A DNA stretch of 7,946 nt, taken from contig JBEIGJ010000092.1 of assembly GCA_040381935.1 (NCBI GenBank), forward strand, positions 1 to 7,946. Reading direction: 5' to 3'. Positions 6,511-7,946 of this stretch are shown here, piece after piece. Numbering within the stretch: position 1 is the stretch's first letter; each line of letters opens with the position of its first letter. The notes under the pieces are model-generated. The model searched no databases. It had not been told where the DNA came from and saw only the letters and a list, made by a program, of their open reading frames with translations. This DNA is from Casp-actino8 sp040381935 (lineage in GTDB: Bacteria; Actinomycetota; Acidimicrobiia; Acidimicrobiales; Ilumatobacteraceae). Position numbers and translations under genes: made by a program.

Positions 6511-6822
6511 ATGTACGCAGTGATCGCAACCGGTGGTAAGCAGGTCCGAGTTTCCGAGGGCCAGCAGGTCCACGTCGAACTCTTGGGCGTCGAACAGGGC
6601 TCAGCCGTGGACTTCACCCCCGTTCTCGTCGTCGATGGGGACACCGTTTTGGCGACACCGGCTCAGTTGTCCGGGACCAAGGTCTCGGGTCGGGTAGTCG
6701 GCTCGGCTACTGGTCCGAAAATCAACGGCTTCACCTATAAGCGGCGTACCAATCAGCGTCGTCGCTATGGTCACCGTCAGCACTACCACGTTGTTGAAAT
6801 CACTTCGATTGCAAAGGGCTGA
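6511..6822 (+). CDS. rplU: 50S ribosomal protein L21
   Basis: The 103-residue product has the normal length for bL21 and starts with the family signature MYAVIATGGKQVRVSEGQ. It ends with the basic RNA-binding stretch YKRRTNQRRRYGHRQHY followed by I-T-S-I. L21 binds 23S rRNA and is needed for assembly of the large subunit. No Shine-Dalgarno sequence is visible in the 15 bases before the ATG, while a -10 box lies 11 bases upstream, suggesting leaderless or very-short-leader translation. It is followed after three bases by rpmA, forming the usual L21-L27 pair. Confidence 0.98.
   Translation: MYAVIATGGKQVRVSEGQQVHVELLGVEQGSAVDFTPVLVVDGDTVLATPAQLSGTKVSGRVVGSATGPKINGFTYKRRTNQRRRYGHRQHYHVVEITSIAKG
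6813..6818 (+). promoter_or_regulatory. Shine-Dalgarno site for rpmA
   Basis: AAAGGG at the end of rplU lies seven bases before the rpmA ATG at 6826. This is a normal ribosome binding site, in contrast with the lack of one before rplU in the same operon. Confidence 0.6.
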
Positions 6823-6825
6823 GAC

Positions 6826-7086
6826 ATGTCAAAGACAAAAGGTGGCGGTTCAACCCGTAACGGACGTGACTCCAATGCGCAGCGCCTGGGAGTAAAGGCC
6901 TTTGGTGGGTCCACGATCACCGCTGGCACGATCCTCATTCGTCAGCGTGGCACCACTTTTCACCCTGGTCGCAACGTTGGCCGTGGTGGGGACGACACTC
7001 TTTTTGCTTTGATCGATGGCCAGGTTCAGTTCGGTCAGCGAAAAGGACGTCGAGTGATCGAAGTCCTTCCCGTCGAGCAGGGCTGA
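6826..7086 (+). CDS. rpmA: 50S ribosomal protein L27
   Basis: The 86-residue product matches bL27 over its whole length. The N-terminal arm KGGGSTRNGRDSNAQRLGVK reaches toward the peptidyl-transferase centre in ribosomes that have been studied. The core RQRGTTFHPGRNVGRGGDDTLFAL is canonical. There is no extra cleavable N-terminal peptide of the kind seen in Firmicutes. The gene starts three bases after the rplU stop and is almost certainly cotranscribed with it. The common downstream partner obgE is not present; instead a convergent gene ends 26 bases downstream. Confidence 0.98.
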   Translation: MSKTKGGGSTRNGRDSNAQRLGVKAFGGSTITAGTILIRQRGTTFHPGRNVGRGGDDTLFALIDGQVQFGQRKGRRVIEVLPVEQG

Positions 7087-7090
7087 GTTC

Positions 7091-7116
7091 TGCGGTTCGG
7101 CCGCATTCGTTTCTAG
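7091..7116 (+). terminator. Possible weak terminator after rpmA
   Basis: TGCGG and CCGCA (7091-7105) form a five-base-pair G/C-rich hairpin around the loop TTCGG, followed by TTCGTTTCT. It sits in the 26-base gap between two convergent stops, where a terminator is expected. The stem is short and the T-tract is broken. Read on the - strand, the sequence after the hairpin is not T-rich, so it would serve mainly the rpmA direction. Confidence 0.35.
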
Positions 7117-7946
7117 ACGGCGACGTCGATTCCCGTTGGTAGTTGGTTCTCTGACCAACCCAGAAGGCTCACTGCCTGTCGACAGGCGAACCGGTCAGTC
7201 ATGCCCGCCACGTAGGCCACCGCAGCGTGATGAGATTCAGCGCTACCCACGTCATATTGGTCCCCCGATGGCAAGCGGTGCGGATGATTGAAGTAGTGCT
7301 CGACCAGGGCCCGCAATAGCACGATGACCTGGGAAGCCTGCATCTTACTGGCTTCGCGCAAGTACACCCGGTCGTAATTGAATTGTCGGAACGATGCCAG
7401 AGCGTGGGCATGGTCCGATTCCATACCGATACGCCCCGAGGAGTGAGCAGCAGAAATCATCGAGGTAATGAAGGCCTGAAGCTGGCTGGTGCGCTGTAGA
7501 CCACATAATTTGATGACGTCTGCTGGCAGCTGATCGGGGGTGACGATGCCGGCGCTCACTGCGTCTTCGAAGTCATGGCAGACGTAGGCGATTCGGTCTG
7601 CCCAGCTCACCACTTCGCCTTCTGGAGTCGAAGGTGCTGGACGACTCCAGGAGTGATTGCGGATGCCGTCGAGGGTCTCGTGACACAAGTTGAGCGGTGT
7701 CAAGGTGACATCGGCTCCCCAGGCCGCATGGTCGAACCCGCCATCGACTAAGGGGCTGAGGGCATCCTCACTGGCATGGCCCCCCGGGCCGTGCCCACAG
7801 TCGTGACCCAAAGCGATGGCGTCGGTCAAAGTGACATTCAATCCCAACGGCCGAGCGATCGCAGTTGCCACTTGGGCCACCTCGAGTGCATGGGTTAAAC
7901 GGGTGCGTTGATGGTCATCGGGGAAGATGAAGACCTGAGTTTTCCC
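7113..7946 (-). CDS. dgt: dGTP triphosphohydrolase-like HD-domain protein (5' end outside window)
   Basis: The frame is open from the window edge, giving the last 277 residues; the start lies beyond base 7946. The family hydrolyses dNTPs, classically dGTP, to the nucleoside and triphosphate, and so affects nucleotide pools. HD-superfamily metal ligands are visible in order, numbered from the first residue in the window: H19 in RTRLTHALEVAQVA, H48 and D49 in GHDCGH, and D117 in WADRIAY. The segments KTQVF, LNLCHETLDGIRNHSW and WADRIAYVCHDFEDA are typical. Two family segments differ from the usual form: HDLGH-x-PFGH is HDCGHGPGGH, and F-x-H-N-x-Q-S is replaced by FDHAAWGADV. The true substrate cannot be told from sequence. 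The missing part should hold only the N-terminal region, roughly 40-100 residues. The gene converges on rpmA and forms a separate transcription unit whose promoter is outside the window. Confidence 0.9.
   Translation of the reverse strand, partial: GKTQVFIFPDDHQRTRLTHALEVAQVATAIARPLGLNVTLTDAIALGHDCGHGPGGHASEDALSPLVDGGFDHAAWGADVTLTPLNLCHETLDGIRNHSWSRPAPSTPEGEVVSWADRIAYVCHDFEDAVSAGIVTPDQLPADVIKLCGLQRTSQLQAFITSMISAAHSSGRIGMESDHAHALASFRQFNYDRVYLREASKMQASQVIVLLRALVEHYFNHPHRLPSGDQYDVGSAESHHAAVAYVAGMTDRFACRQAVSLLGWSENQLPTGIDVAV

Noticed and set aside
1..7946. CRISPR arrays, insertion sequences, tRNA or rRNA genes
   Set aside because: The window is packed with conserved housekeeping genes, the gaps are all under about 110 bases, and no spaced repeats, transposase motifs or cloverleaf-type sequences were seen.

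Overview
The window is a compact, almost fully coding chromosomal segment of moderately high G+C (judged by eye). It looks like housekeeping DNA from an actinobacterium, possibly of the class Acidimicrobiia. This assignment is an inference. It rests on the gene order, on an RNase E/G with a long basic N-terminal extension, and on TANNNT-type -10 boxes placed just before start codons that lack a Shine-Dalgarno sequence. I see no mobile element, CRISPR array, tRNA or rRNA. No gap between genes exceeds about 110 bases.

Layout on the + strand. Positions 1-448 hold the 3' end of a class B penicillin-binding protein (PBP2 type). Its stop codon overlaps the start of rodA (448-1611). An 87-base gap follows, containing a perfect DnaA-box sequence and a likely promoter. 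Next come an uncharacterised radical SAM protein of the TIGR03960 type (1699-3660), a DUF2344/TIGR03936 protein that overlaps it by four bases (3657-4409), and an RNase E/G gene (4424-6403). After a second promoter-bearing gap (6404-6510) lie rplU (6511-6822) and rpmA (6826-7086). On the - strand, a dGTP triphosphohydrolase-like HD-domain gene (7113 to beyond 7946) converges on rpmA and runs off the window edge.

How the genes work together. PBP2 and RodA form the transpeptidase/glycosyltransferase pair that builds the lateral cell wall. The radical SAM, DUF2344 and RNase E/G genes form a tightly packed unit that recurs in many bacteria upstream of L21 and L27. Its first two members have no established function and are the least understood part of the window. 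L21 and L27 are 50S ribosomal proteins. The dGTPase-like gene belongs to nucleotide-pool control and is a separate transcription unit.

I did not find a convincing new system such as a defence island or new RNA. The points most worth a second look are the uncharacterised radical SAM/DUF2344/RNase module, the shared GGTAGAGT promoter signature with apparently leaderless starts, the lone perfect DnaA box, and the convergent gene where obgE would normally follow rpmA.
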